A stretch of DNA of 64,000 bases from CAVQCJ01 sp963849365. Lineage in GTDB: Bacteria > Actinomycetota > Actinomycetes > Prado026. The notes beneath the pieces were generated by a model that saw only the letters and a list, made by a program, of their open reading frames with translations, was not told the origin of the DNA and searched no databases. The stretch covers positions 1,364,001 through 1,428,000 of the forward strand of contig CAWKHA010000004.1 of assembly GCA_963849365.1 (NCBI GenBank), given 5' to 3'. Shown here piece after piece: positions 46,136 to 55,829 of the stretch (position 1 is the stretch's first letter; each line of letters begins with the position of its first letter). Position numbers and translations under genes: made by a program.

Positions 46136-46184
46136 TGGCGAGCGCAGGTCGGATGAACACCGGAGTGCCGACGGAGACTGAAAG

Positions 46185-48116
46185 GTGAGGACCGCAGAAG
46201 TGGTGACGCACCAGGTGGCCAGCGCCAGCGGCGCGTTTTCGCTGCTGTGGCTGATCGTTGCGCTGCCGCTGCTCAGCGCCGCCGTGCTGCTCATCGTCGG
46301 GCGGCGTGGCGACAGGTGGGGCCACCTGCTGGGCACTGCCGTTCCGATCGTGTCGTTCGTCCTGTCCGTCGTCGTCTTCGTGGCGCTGCTCGGCCGGGAC
46401 GCCGACGCGCGCTTCGTCGACCAGAACCTCTACCAGTGGATCTTCGCCGGCAACCTCAAGGTCGACGTGGGCCTGTACCTCGACCCGCTGTCGGCGTGCT
46501 TCCTGCTGCTGATCACCGGCGTCGGCTCGCTGATCCACCTGTACTCGGTCGGCTACATGGCGGCCGACCCGGACCGGCGCCGCTTCTTCGGCTACCTCAA
46601 CCTGTTCGTCGCCGCGATGCTCCTGCTGGTCCTCGGCGACAGCTACGTGACGCTGTACGTCGGCTGGGAAGGCGTCGGCCTCGCGTCGTACCTGCTCATC
46701 GGGTTCTGGAACCACCGGCCCGAGTTCGCCACCGCGGCCAAGAAGGCTTTCATCGTCAACCGGGTCGGCGACGTCGGCCTGTCCATCGCGATCTTCGTCA
46801 TGTTCGCCACGTTCGGGACGGTATCGATCCAGGGCGTCGCCGGCCTGAGCCCGGAGGCGTCGAAGACCACGCTGACCGTCATCGGGCTGCTGCTCCTGCT
46901 CGCGGCCTGCGGCAAGTCCGCGCAGGTGCCCCTGCAGTCCTGGCTCGGGGACGCGATGGCCGGCCCGACACCGGTGTCGGCGCTGATCCACGCCGCGACG
47001 ATGGTGACCGCGGGCGTCTACCTCGTGTGCCGCTCCAACGCGATCTTCGACCTGGCGCCCGGCGCGCAGGTGGCGGTCGCCGTCGTCGGCGCCGTGACCC
47101 TCATCTTCGGCGCGATCATCGGTTGCGCGAAGGACGACATCAAGAAGTCGCTCGCCGGGTCGACGATGAGCCAGATCGGCTACATGGTGCTGGCCGCCGG
47201 GCTGGGCCCGATCGGGTACACGTTCGCCATCGCGCACCTGCTCGCGCACGGCGCGTTCAAGGCCGACCTCTTCCTGGGTGCCGGCTCGGTCATGCACGGC
47301 ATGAACGACAACGTGGACATGCGCAAGTACGGCGGGTTGCGCACGGTCATGCCGATCACCTTCATCACGTTCATGGCCGGCTACCTCGCGATCATCGGCA
47401 TCCCGCCGTTCTCGGGGTACTTCACCAAGGACAAGATCATCGAGGCCGCGTTCGACAAGGGCGGGGTCGAAGGGTGGCTGCTCGGGGTGACGGCGCTGGT
47501 CGGCGCCGCGATCACGGCGTTCTACATGACCCGCATGGTGGCGATGACGTTCTTCGGCGAGCGGCGCTGGGAAGAGGACGCGCACCCGCACGAGTCGCCG
47601 CGGGTCATGACCTCACCGATCATCGTCCTGGGGTTCCTGTCGCTGGTGACGGGTGCGTTCCTGATCCTGGGCAGCCGCCTGCCGGACTTCCTCACCCCAG
47701 TGTTCGGCCCGCCGGTCGAGGGCGCCAACCCGGTCAACCCTGCGGTGGTCAGCGGCGTCACGCTGGTGCTGGTCGTCGCGAGCGCGGCCTTCGCGTTCTG
47801 GGTGTACGGCGTGCGTCCGGTGCCCCGGCTGGCGCCGGTCGACGTCAGCCCGCTCACGACGGCCGCCCGCCGCGACCTGTACGGGGACGCGTTCAACGAG
47901 GCCGTCTTCATGCGGCCCGGCCAGTACCTCACCCGGTTCCTGGTCTGGTTCGACAACCGGGCGGTCGACGGCGCGGTGAACGGCTTCGCCGCGCTCGTGG
48001 GCGGGCTGTCGGCCCGCGGCCGTCGCGTGCAGACCGGTTTCGCCCGCTCGTACGCCCTGTCCATGCTCGCCGGTGCGGCCGTCCTGGTCGTCGCGGTCGT
48101 CCTGGTGAGGATCTGA
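46185..48116 (+). CDS. nuoL: NADH-quinone oxidoreductase subunit L
   Basis: 643 residues from the GTG at 46185; a GTG at 46200 behind GGTGAGG is an alternative, because the sequence before TSGAFSLL-like hydrophobics is not conserved. Antiporter-like subunit: VGWEGVGLASYLLIGFW, channel lysines and the motif GKSAQVPLQSWLGDAMAGPTPVSALIHAATMVTAGVYL, plus the C-terminal lateral helix segment that braces the membrane arm. The distal proton pump of complex I. Confidence 0.95.
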   Translation: MRTAEVVTHQVASASGAFSLLWLIVALPLLSAAVLLIVGRRGDRWGHLLGTAVPIVSFVLSVVVFVALLGRDADARFVDQNLYQWIFAGNLKVDVGLYLDPLSACFLLLITGVGSLIHLYSVGYMAADPDRRRFFGYLNLFVAAMLLLVLGDSYVTLYVGWEGVGLASYLLIGFWNHRPEFATAAKKAFIVNRVGDVGLSIAIFVMFATFGTVSIQGVAGLSPEASKTTLTVIGLLLLLAACGKSAQVPLQSWLGDAMAGPTPVSALIHAATMVTAGVYLVCRSNAIFDLAPGAQVAVAVVGAVTLIFGAIIGCAKDDIKKSLAGSTMSQIGYMVLAAGLGPIGYTFAIAHLLAHGAFKADLFLGAGSVMHGMNDNVDMRKYGGLRTVMPITFITFMAGYLAIIGIPPFSGYFTKDKIIEAAFDKGGVEGWLLGVTALVGAAITAFYMTRMVAMTFFGERRWEEDAHPHESPRVMTSPIIVLGFLSLVTGAFLILGSRLPDFLTPVFGPPVEGANPVNPAVVSGVTLVLVVASAAFAFWVYGVRPVPRLAPVDVSPLTTAARRDLYGDAFNEAVFMRPGQYLTRFLVWFDNRAVDGAVNGFAALVGGLSARGRRVQTGFARSYALSMLAGAAVLVVAVVLVRI

Positions 48117-48117
48117 C

Positions 48118-49644
48118 GTGAACGCCTTCCCGTGGCTGACCACCCTCGGCGTGGTCCCCCTCGTGGGGGCGGCCGTGGTGGGGGCGCTGCCGCGCGGGCG
48201 CGAGCTGCTGGCCAAGCAGGTCGCGCTGGGCGTGTCAGTGCTCACCCTCGTGCTCACGATCCTGGCCGCCACCCGGTTCAAGGCGAACGGCCCGCAGTTC
48301 CAGCTGGTCGAACAGCACGAGTGGATCCGCCAGTTCGGGGTCTCCTACGCGGTGGGCGTGGACGGCATCTCGCTCGTGCTGATCGCGATGGCGACGGTGC
48401 TGGTGCCGGTCGTGGTCCTCGCGTCCTGGCACGAGGCCGACGACGCCAGGGCGCCGGTCAAGGCGTACTTCGCGCTGCTGCTGGTCCTCGAGACAATGAT
48501 CATCGGCGTCTTCGCGGCCACCGACGTGTTCCTGTTCTACGTCTTCTTCGAGGCGATGCTGATCCCGGTCTACTTCTTGATCGGCAGCTTCGGCGGTGCG
48601 CAGCGCTCGTACGCCGCGGTGAAGTTCCTGCTGTACAGCCTGTTCGGCGGGCTGCTCATGCTGGCGGCGCTGATCGTGCTGTACGTCGTGTCCGCCGACC
48701 AGCTCGGCCGCGGCACGTTCGACTACGCCCAGCTGGTGGGCCTGCACATCGACCCGAACACGCAGAAGTGGCTGTTCCTGGGCTTCTTCGCGGCCTTCGC
48801 GATCAAGGCCCCGCTCTGGCCCGTGCACACCTGGCTGCCCGACGCAGCGGCGGAGTCCACCCCCGGCACCGCGGTCCTGCTGGTGGGCGTGCTGGACAAG
48901 GTCGGCACGTTCGGGATGATCCGGCTCTGCCTCCCGCTGTTCCCGGACGCGTCCCGGTACTTCACGCCGCTCGTGCTGGTGCTCGCGGTGGTCGGCATCA
49001 TCTACGGCGCGCTGGTCGCCATCGGGCAGAGCGACATGATGCGGCTGATCGCGTACACCTCGCTGTCGCACTTCGGCCTGATCACGCTCGGCATCTTCGC
49101 GATGACGTCGCAGGGGCAGTCCGGCTCGACGCTGTACATGGTCAACCACGGCTTCTCCACCGCCGGGCTGTTCATCGTGGCCGGGTTCCTCACCAGCAGG
49201 CGCGGCTCGAAGCTGATCGCCGACTTCGGCGGAGTCCAACGCGTCGCGCCGCTGCTGGCCGGCTCCTTCCTCGTCATGGGCCTGGCCACGCTGGCGCTGC
49301 CCGGCCTGAACGGCTTCGTCAGCGAGTTCATGGTGCTGATCGGCACGTACACGCGGTACCCGGTGTACGCCGTCATCGCGACGATGGGGATGATCCTGGC
49401 CGCGATCTACGTCCTGCTCTGGTACCAGCGGGTCGCGCACGGCCCGGCCGTCGAGGGAGTCAAGGGCTTCCGCGACCTCGGCGGACGTGAGGTACTGGCG
49501 CTGGCGCCGCTGCTGGTCCTGGTGGTCGCCCTCGGGTTCTTCCCCAAGCCGGTCCTCGACGTCGTCAACCCCGCCGTCGGCCACACCCTCGAGCAGGTCG
49601 GCCAGACCGATCCCGCCCCGACCGTCGCGAGGAGCACCCCGTGA
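48118..49644 (+). CDS. nuoM: NADH-quinone oxidoreductase subunit M
   Basis: 508 residues, GTG start two bases after nuoL. Antiporter-like fold with FYVFFEAMLIPVYFLIG (conserved Glu), FAIKAPLWPVHTWLPDAAAESTPGTAVLLVGVLDKVGTFG and SYTSLSHFGL-like AYTSLSHFGLITLG. The second proton-pumping subunit. Confidence 0.96.
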   Translation: MNAFPWLTTLGVVPLVGAAVVGALPRGRELLAKQVALGVSVLTLVLTILAATRFKANGPQFQLVEQHEWIRQFGVSYAVGVDGISLVLIAMATVLVPVVVLASWHEADDARAPVKAYFALLLVLETMIIGVFAATDVFLFYVFFEAMLIPVYFLIGSFGGAQRSYAAVKFLLYSLFGGLLMLAALIVLYVVSADQLGRGTFDYAQLVGLHIDPNTQKWLFLGFFAAFAIKAPLWPVHTWLPDAAAESTPGTAVLLVGVLDKVGTFGMIRLCLPLFPDASRYFTPLVLVLAVVGIIYGALVAIGQSDMMRLIAYTSLSHFGLITLGIFAMTSQGQSGSTLYMVNHGFSTAGLFIVAGFLTSRRGSKLIADFGGVQRVAPLLAGSFLVMGLATLALPGLNGFVSEFMVLIGTYTRYPVYAVIATMGMILAAIYVLLWYQRVAHGPAVEGVKGFRDLGGREVLALAPLLVLVVALGFFPKPVLDVVNPAVGHTLEQVGQTDPAPTVARSTP

Positions 49645-51230
49645 CCCCGGCGCTGATGGCCGCGTCCGTGCTGGCCGACGCGACCGCGCCGATCCCGTCG
49701 CCGCGGCTGGAGTACAGCGCGCTGACGCCGATGCTGGTCGTCTTCGGTGCCGCCGCGCTCGGGGTGCTGGTCGAGGCGTTCGTACGGCGGGAGAACCGCT
49801 TCGTGCTGCAGCTGGCCATCACCGTGGCCGGGCTGGTCGGCGCGCTCGTCGCGGTCATCGCCTACGCCGCGAAGGGTCTCGCCGGGCACAAGATTGTCGC
49901 TGAGGGCGCGGTCAGCGCGGACGGGCCGGCCCTCTTCATCCAGGCGACCGTGCTGCTGCTGGCGCTCGGCGGTGTCCTGATGATGGCCGAGAGCCGGATC
50001 GACCCCGCCGGCGACGCGTTCGCCCCGATGGCGTCGGCCACCCCGGGCGGGACCGACGAGCGCGACGCGACCGGCGCCGGCTGGCGGCAGACCGAGGTCT
50101 ACCCGCTCGCGCTGTTCGCCGTCGGCGGGATGCTGCTCTTCCCCGCCGCCAACGACCTGCTCGCCATGTTCGTCGCCCTCGAGGTGCTCTCGCTGCCGCT
50201 GTACATCCTGTGCGGGCTGGCGCGGCGGCGACGGCTGATCTCGCAGGAGGCGGCGCTCAAGTACTTCCTGCTCGGGTCGTTCTCGTCGGCGTTCTTCCTG
50301 TTCGGCATCGCTTTCCTGTACGGCTACTCCGGGTCGCTGCGGCTGAGCGACATCGCCACGGCCACCGGTGCCACTCTCGGCCTCGAGCCGCTGCTGCTCA
50401 TCGGCATCGCGCTCGTCGCCGTCGGGTTGCTGTTCAAGGTCAGTGCCGTGCCGTTCCACTCCTGGACACCGGACGTCTACCAGGGTGCGCCCACGCCGGT
50501 GACCGGCTTCATGGCCGCGTGCACGAAGGTCGCCGCTTTCGGAGCGCTGTTGCGGGTCTTCTACGTCGGGCTCGGCGGGGTGCGCTGGGACTGGCGCCCG
50601 ATGATGTGGATCGTCTGCATCGCGACGATGATCGTCGGTTCCCTGCTCGCCGTGACCCAGACCGACGTCAAGCGGCTGCTGGCGTACTCCTCCGTGGCGC
50701 ACGCCGGGTTCATCCTGGTCGGCGTGCTCGCGATCAGCCGGGCCGGCATCGCGGCGACGCTGTTCTACCTCGTCACGTACGGGTTCACCACGATCGGCGC
50801 CTTCGCCGTGGTCACCCTCGTCCGCGACCCCGGGGGCGAGGCCACGCACCTGTCCCGCTGGGCCGGGCTCGGGCGCCGGTCGCCGGTCGTCGCCGCCGTG
50901 TTCGCGCTGTTCCTGCTCGCGCTGGCCGGAATCCCGCTCACCAGCGGCTTCACCGGGAAGTTCGCCGTGTTCTCCGCCGCTGCCGGTGGTGGGGCGACGG
51001 CGCTCGTCGTCGTCGGCGTGCTTGCCAGCGCTGTCGCCGCGTTCTTCTACGTGCGCATCATCGTCCTCATGTTCTTCTCCGAGCCCGCAGCTGACGGCCC
51101 GACGGTCGCGGTGCCCAGCGCTTTCACCACCGCGGCCGTCGCCATGGGTGCTGCCGTCACCGTCGTGCTCGGCATCGCCCCGCAACCGCTGCTCGACCTG
51201 GCCGACCGCGCGTCGGTCTTCCTGAGGTAG
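49641..51230 (+). CDS. nuoN: NADH-quinone oxidoreductase subunit N
   Basis: 529 residues, GTG start overlapping nuoM. Antiporter-like fold: MFVALEVLSLPLYILCGLARR (Glu in helix 5), KVSAVPFHSWTPDVYQGAPTPVTGFMAACTK, and LLAYSSVAHAGFILVG. Ends the nuo run; the polyprenyl synthase follows after 7 bases. Confidence 0.96.
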   Translation: MTPALMAASVLADATAPIPSPRLEYSALTPMLVVFGAAALGVLVEAFVRRENRFVLQLAITVAGLVGALVAVIAYAAKGLAGHKIVAEGAVSADGPALFIQATVLLLALGGVLMMAESRIDPAGDAFAPMASATPGGTDERDATGAGWRQTEVYPLALFAVGGMLLFPAANDLLAMFVALEVLSLPLYILCGLARRRRLISQEAALKYFLLGSFSSAFFLFGIAFLYGYSGSLRLSDIATATGATLGLEPLLLIGIALVAVGLLFKVSAVPFHSWTPDVYQGAPTPVTGFMAACTKVAAFGALLRVFYVGLGGVRWDWRPMMWIVCIATMIVGSLLAVTQTDVKRLLAYSSVAHAGFILVGVLAISRAGIAATLFYLVTYGFTTIGAFAVVTLVRDPGGEATHLSRWAGLGRRSPVVAAVFALFLLALAGIPLTSGFTGKFAVFSAAAGGGATALVVVGVLASAVAAFFYVRIIVLMFFSEPAADGPTVAVPSAFTTAAVAMGAAVTVVLGIAPQPLLDLADRASVFLR

Positions 51231-51237
51231 CCGCGCG

Positions 51238-52236
51238 ATGAGCTCCGTCGGCGTGTTCGGACCCGGGCTCGGAGATCCGGTGCTCGAGGGCCAGGTCGCC
51301 GGGTCGCTGGCCGCCGTGGAGCAGCTGCTGCACGACACGGTCAAGAGCGCCGACCCCTTCGTCTCCGAGGTCGCCCGCCACCTCGTGGACGCCGGCGGCA
51401 AGCGGTTCCGGCCGCTGCTCGTGCTGCTCGCCGCGCAGTTCGGCGACCCCGAGGCTCCGGGCGTGGTCCCGGCGGCTGTCGTCGTCGAGCTCACCCACCT
51501 CGCGACGCTCTACCACGACGACGTGATGGACGAGGCACCGCTGCGTCGCGGGGCCCCGTCGGCGAACGCCCGCTGGGACAACACCGTCGCGATCCTCACC
51601 GGGGACTTCCTCTTCGCCCGCGCCTCGGACCTGCTGGCCGACCTCGGGCCGCAGGCCGTACGGATCCAGGCGCGCACGTTCGAGCGGCTCGTCACCGGGC
51701 AGATCCGTGAGACGGTCGGGCCGTCCGACGGCCAGGACCCGCTCGACCACTACCTGTCGGTCGTCGCCGACAAGACGGGGTCGCTGATCGCCACCTCCGG
51801 CCGGTTCGGCGCCATGCTCTCCGGTTCGGACGAGCAGTTCGTCGACATCCTCGCGCGCTTCGGCGAGCGGATCGGCGTCGCGTTCCAGCTCGCCGACGAC
51901 CTGCTCGACGTGGAGAGCGAGTCGCGGGACTCGGGCAAGACTCCCGGCACCGACCTGCGCGAGGGCGTCCCCACTCTGCCGGTCTTCCACGCACTGCGAT
52001 CGACCGATCCCGCGGACGCCCGGCTGCGCGACCTGCTCTCGCGCCCGCTGCCCGACGACGCCGAGCACGCCGACGCTCTTGCGTTGCTGCGCCGGCACCC
52101 CGCGATGGAGTCGGCCCGGGCCGAGGTTCAGCGCTGGGCGGATGACGCACGCGCGGTGCTCGCACCCCTCCCGGCCATCCCGGCGCGGGCAGCCCTGGAA
52201 CGCCTCTGCGACGCGGTGGTCGACCGCTCGTCCTGA
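51238..52236 (+). CDS. Polyprenyl diphosphate synthase
   Basis: 332 residues. Trans-prenyltransferase with the first aspartate-rich motif DDVMD at residues 94-98 and the second DDLLD at 220-224, plus GGKRFRPLL near the N-terminus and ADKTGSLIATSGRFGAM. The residues before the first motif (THLATLYH) are small enough to permit a long product. Family member Rv0562 (GrcC1) lies next to menJ in mycobacteria. Probably makes the menaquinone side chain used by MenA. Follows nuoN by 7 bases and may be read from the same transcript. Confidence 0.92.
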   Translation: MSSVGVFGPGLGDPVLEGQVAGSLAAVEQLLHDTVKSADPFVSEVARHLVDAGGKRFRPLLVLLAAQFGDPEAPGVVPAAVVVELTHLATLYHDDVMDEAPLRRGAPSANARWDNTVAILTGDFLFARASDLLADLGPQAVRIQARTFERLVTGQIRETVGPSDGQDPLDHYLSVVADKTGSLIATSGRFGAMLSGSDEQFVDILARFGERIGVAFQLADDLLDVESESRDSGKTPGTDLREGVPTLPVFHALRSTDPADARLRDLLSRPLPDDAEHADALALLRRHPAMESARAEVQRWADDARAVLAPLPAIPARAALERLCDAVVDRSS

Positions 52237-52242
52237 CTTGTA

Positions 52243-52430
52243 GCGGCCCGTCGTCAGGCGGCGAGTTGGTGGGTGGCGCAGCCGGCGCGGTGGGGTGAAG
52301 ACGGGCAGGTCGTGAGGGTTGAGGTCCACTTCCAGCCGCGGTGGTGGATAGTGTCGTGATGGCGGCGGCACAGCAGCACCGGGTTGGTCAGAATGCTTCG
52401 CACCGCCATGCCACGGGGCGGACCTCCAAC
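52243..52430 (-). pseudogene. HNH endonuclease 3' remnant
   Basis: The minus strand reads LTNPVLLCRRHHDTIHHRGW, the C-terminal half of a 13E12-type HNH domain, then needs a shift of frame to continue as VDLNPHDLPVFTPPRRLRHP. The upstream part of the domain (AHHI...W..GG) and all of DUF222 are missing. A second, more damaged copy of the family seen at 10.0-11.4 kb. Confidence 0.7.
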
Positions 52431-52462
52431 CGTCGACCGCACCACACGGCACATCCCGGGCT

Positions 52463-52800
52463 CTAGCGTGAGATGTTGAAAGCCCACGAGTTGACGAGAG
52501 CATCGACCGCTTCGGTGCTCAGTTCAGGGTGGGCGGCGGCGAAGTCCGCCCCCACGCGGGCTGCGGCGTCGGCGATCGACTCCCGTGGAGCCACTCAGAC
52601 TGCCCAAGCTCCTCTTGCAGGCTCATGATCAACGGGACCAGATCGACCGCCGCATCTGAGCCGAACCGGTCGACGACCGCGTTCGTGCTCGTCGTCGGGT
52701 GCCTGGTGGTGCCCGGCCAGATGTACGTTGTCACGGCGGCGCTGAGGTCGGGGTTCACCAGCACAGAATGCCTGATCGGATCAGCCCGGTATCGGCACAT
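52463..52800 (-). pseudogene. Unknown small protein, frameshifted
   Basis: Reads LVNPDLSAAVTTYIWPGTTR and continues to LQEELGQSEWLHG, and after a frame change near 52590 ESIADAAARVGADFAAAHPE and on to WAFNISR, with a stop at 52463-52465. Both halves look like real protein (acidic, alanine-rich helix), giving about 112 residues in total. I do not recognise the family. Confidence 0.4.
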
Positions 52801-52816
52801 AGATTCGGCTCGCGAG

Positions 52817-54172
52817 TCAACCTGATGCCGCGTAGAGGTGCCAGCGGTCGGGCACTCCCTTCAGCTCGTGCTCGCCCGCGTCGTCGAAGGTCAGGCCGGA
52901 GCCGGCCACCAGGTCCTTGACCGTCTGTGAGAGGAGTACCTGCGAGGGCCCTGCCAGGGCCGAGATCCGGGCACCAATCGTCACGGCGAGGCCACTACAC
53001 CTGCCGTCGATCAGTTCGCACTCGCCTGTGTGAACACCGGCTCGGATGCTGAGTCCAAGATCACCGACCCGGTCGGCGATCTCCATGCCGCAGCGGACAG
53101 CTCGCGTCGGCCCATCGAACGTGGCAAAGAAGCCGTCGCCGGCGGTGTCAACTTCCACGCCCATCCAGCGAGCCAGGGATGCGCGTACTAGGGCGTGGTG
53201 GGCCTCCAGGAGCTCCTTCCAGGCTAGATCGCCGAGCGCAGCCTGCCGTGCAGTCGAACCTACGATGTCGGTGAAGAGCACCGAGCTCACGAACGAATCG
53301 ATCCCCACAGGCGGCGGCTCGAGGCCGACGAAACGTTGCACCACCTCCAGCATGGGGCGAAAGTACGTGGCTGCTTCATCGCGGCTAGGCCACCTGCTCC
53401 CCTGGATCACTTTGAGCTGCGCGTTCGGCATGACGGAAGCCACGTATTGTGCGACGCGGAGGTTGAGGCTCGGCTCGCCTGTCAGATCACTGACGCCTGT
53501 GACGCGAACGTGACTAGAGCCGGGCTGGTCAGCCAAGAGCAGCGTCGGCGTGTGAACAGACGGAAGGAGCCCACGCAGGTCCGTCTCCCACCAAATCCTG
53601 GCGAGCTGGATGGCCATGTCCGGGCTGCAGGTGCTTCGAGCGGCCCTGATCATCTGGAGCGCCTCGTTATCGGGTGGCCGGAACCCCTCAGAGGCGGCGA
53701 ACTGATCCGCCCAAGCCCGCGCGTACTCGATCGTTCCCCAGAGCTCCATGAGGCGTAGCTCCTCAGCCAGCTCTTCCTGGCTCGAGCCCCACGGATAGTC
53801 GGGTGCCCAGGTCGTCCGCGGATTGGGATCCCACCACACCAGGCCCCGCACACGATCGGGATCCGTGGCGGCAAGCAACACCCCCGGCGCAAGGCTCTCG
53901 AACCAGCCTCCGATCACTGTGTGGGTCGGCCGTGCCTGGTCGAGGACCAAGCGAAGATCCGCGGCCCGCGTCTCCAGATTTGGCGCCGGGGTGCTCCGAC
54001 TTGACAGTCCGGTCGCCCGCCGGTCATGGAGAATGAGCCGACCGAACGAGGCGAGGCCCTCGAACCATGGGGGCCCGAAAGTTCCGCTCCCGAACGCCAG
54101 GTCCACATTCCCGATGTCGTCGAACTGCCATGCGATGTCGACGAGGCCATCGCCCACCACCAGGTAGGCCAC
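52817..54172 (-). CDS. Alpha/beta-hydrolase fold fused to class III adenylate cyclase (N-terminus damaged)
   Basis: 451 residues from the GTG at 54172. The C-terminal third is a class III nucleotide cyclase: metal Asp in VLFTDIVGST and the second in DTAGDGFFATFDGP, then SIRAGVHTGECE and GARISALAGPSQVLLSQTV. The N-terminal part resembles the hydrolase domain of such fusions (GRLILHDRRATGLS), but the usual GxSxG elbow reads GGWFESLAPG, so it is a non-catalytic or sensory domain. The expected start block PRYARTGDV lies just upstream in another frame; a duplicated GTAC at about 54170 separates them, so about 20 residues are cut off. Cytoplasmic. Confidence 0.75.
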   Translation of the reverse strand: MAYLVVGDGLVDIAWQFDDIGNVDLAFGSGTFGPPWFEGLASFGRLILHDRRATGLSSRSTPAPNLETRAADLRLVLDQARPTHTVIGGWFESLAPGVLLAATDPDRVRGLVWWDPNPRTTWAPDYPWGSSQEELAEELRLMELWGTIEYARAWADQFAASEGFRPPDNEALQMIRAARSTCSPDMAIQLARIWWETDLRGLLPSVHTPTLLLADQPGSSHVRVTGVSDLTGEPSLNLRVAQYVASVMPNAQLKVIQGSRWPSRDEAATYFRPMLEVVQRFVGLEPPPVGIDSFVSSVLFTDIVGSTARQAALGDLAWKELLEAHHALVRASLARWMGVEVDTAGDGFFATFDGPTRAVRCGMEIADRVGDLGLSIRAGVHTGECELIDGRCSGLAVTIGARISALAGPSQVLLSQTVKDLVAGSGLTFDDAGEHELKGVPDRWHLYAASG

Positions 54173-54347
54173 GTACGTACGTCACCTGTCCTTGCGTAGC
54201 GAGGCTCAGGAACTCTCACGGTGACATGCTCCGCTGCGCCACCTGCTCGGACAAGGGAAGCCCAACAGTCAACGCACCCAGCGGAGGCCACATACTGCCG
54301 GATCCCAGCGCGGCGGTCGGGCGCACCGAACGGCGCTGCGCTGCCGG

Positions 54348-55157
54348 TCAGCGTTGCTCGAACAGTGCATCGGGGTTCGGCAGGTCATTGAACTGGGTGA
54401 AGGTCCCGGCGTCTGCGATCTCCTGAGCAGCCTGCCGAAAGCTGACCCAGGCGACGCGGGCGAGCGTGCCCCCGACGCTGATCCGGCGCACTCCCAGTGC
54501 GGCGGCCTTCGCGACGGTGATGAACGGGGTATGGACCAGCAGGTTGACTGGCTTGGGTGCCACCGCGGCGACAATGGCCGAGACGTGTTCCACAGTGTCG
54601 ATCCGCGGGGCGTAGAGGCAGTCCGCACCGGCTTCGGCGTAGGCACGGAGCCGCAGGACTGTGTCGTCGATGTCCGGGCGGCCGACGACGAACCCTTCCG
54701 AGCGGCCGGTGAGCACGGCACCCGTCCCGGTCTCGTCGATCGCTGCTCGCGCCGCGCGCACCCGTTCGACCGCCAGCTCGATCGGGAACAGCGGATCAGC
54801 CTCGTCATCGGTGGAATCCTCGATCGACAGTCCGGCGATCCCGGTCGCCACTGCACGTTTCACGTTTGCGCCGACTTGCTCTGGGTCGACCGCGTAACCG
54901 CCCTCGAAGTCCGCGTTCACCGGCAGCGACACGGCATCGACGATGGCCGTCAGATGCTCCAGTGTCTCTTCCAGCCCGATTGCTTTGTCCGTCCGACCTA
55001 GCGTCCAGGCGAAGCCGGCGCTCGTCGTTGCCAGCGCCCGGAAGCCCATTTGCTCCAGGGCCAGCGCGCTGCCGACGTCCCACGGGTTCGGCATGACGAA
55101 GCAACCCGAGGAGTGCAGGCGGCGAAACTCAGCCACCCGCTCGTCATGCACGCTCAT
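54348..55157 (-). CDS. Isocitrate lyase/PEP mutase family protein
   Basis: 269 residues from the ATG at 55157. TIM barrel of the PEP mutase/ICL superfamily: FVMPNPWDVGSALALEQMGF, TSAGFAWTLG, PVNADFEGGYAVDPEQV (metal acids), GIAGLSIEDSTDDE, LTGRSEGFVVG, GADCLYAPRI. The KKCGH motif of true isocitrate lyase is absent (TGRSE in place), so it is neither ICL nor methylisocitrate lyase in the strict sense; C-C or P-C lyase activity on an oxo-acid is likely. Stands alone. Confidence 0.85.
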   Translation of the reverse strand: MSVHDERVAEFRRLHSSGCFVMPNPWDVGSALALEQMGFRALATTSAGFAWTLGRTDKAIGLEETLEHLTAIVDAVSLPVNADFEGGYAVDPEQVGANVKRAVATGIAGLSIEDSTDDEADPLFPIELAVERVRAARAAIDETGTGAVLTGRSEGFVVGRPDIDDTVLRLRAYAEAGADCLYAPRIDTVEHVSAIVAAVAPKPVNLLVHTPFITVAKAAALGVRRISVGGTLARVAWVSFRQAAQEIADAGTFTQFNDLPNPDALFEQR

Positions 55158-55249
55158 GGCACACCTCGAAGGGCCGCAGGATCGGCTCAATAGACAACCG
55201 CTCGTCCACCCAAGTCAAGATCCGAAACAGCCAAGTAGGCACTTCGGTG

Positions 55250-55600
55250 CTAGCCCCCGAGTACGAACGCAACGTGATCGGGAGCCTCCCGCGGGCTCAC
55301 CAGGACGGTCAGGTGGTGGGTTCCCGGCTCGGCGTCGACCGGGATCTCCACGCCACCGACGAGGTTGCCGACCCGCATCCCGTGGGGACCAACAGCCAGC
55401 GATCTGGACCAGACCTCGGACTGCTGGACGACGACGACTGCACATTCACGACGGCGAAATCGCCTCTTGCACTCTCGCGCGTCCACGTAGTGCCAGAACC
55501 TCGGTAACCCCCCGACCGCAGGAACGGTCCGAACCATTCTCGGATCACGATCTTGAGCGCATCCTGAGCCGTTGTCCTGGCAGGCACGGGGAGATCATGC
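55250..55600 (-). pseudogene. DUF4304-like protein, frameshifted
   Basis: The first part reads TAQDALKIVIREWFGPFLRS, GGYRGSGTTW and FAVVNVQSSSSSS, close to the start of DUF4304 proteins. At a CGA/GAC triplet-like run near 55430 the frame must change to continue as SEVWSRSLAVGPHGMRVGNL to a stop at 55250. Replication slippage in the run explains the shift. About 112 residues in all. Confidence 0.6.
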
Positions 55601-55627
55601 CGCACTGAAACCGCACCGGTTCTGGGG

Positions 55628-55675
55628 CTACGGCCGTCGCGGTTCGGAGGGTCTGACTATTGATGGACCAGGTTG
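55628..55675. repeat. Dispersed repeat, copy 1
   Basis: 48 bases that match 62925-62972 at 42 positions and share the exact core GATGGACCAGGTTG with 58708-58721. It lies between the DUF4304 remnant and the methyltransferase gene; no ORF covers it convincingly. Confidence 0.6.
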
Positions 55676-55829
55676 GTCAGGGTGCTGGGTAACGACTCGT
55701 CACGCGGCGAAAACCCGGAACCTGTCTACTGCACCACACGGCACTTCGGTTCTCCCTTGTAGAGCCCGATCAGCGTACCCACGGTAACGGCCATAGGTAC
55801 GCGCATTCAGCGCGGTTGATGGCCCGCTC

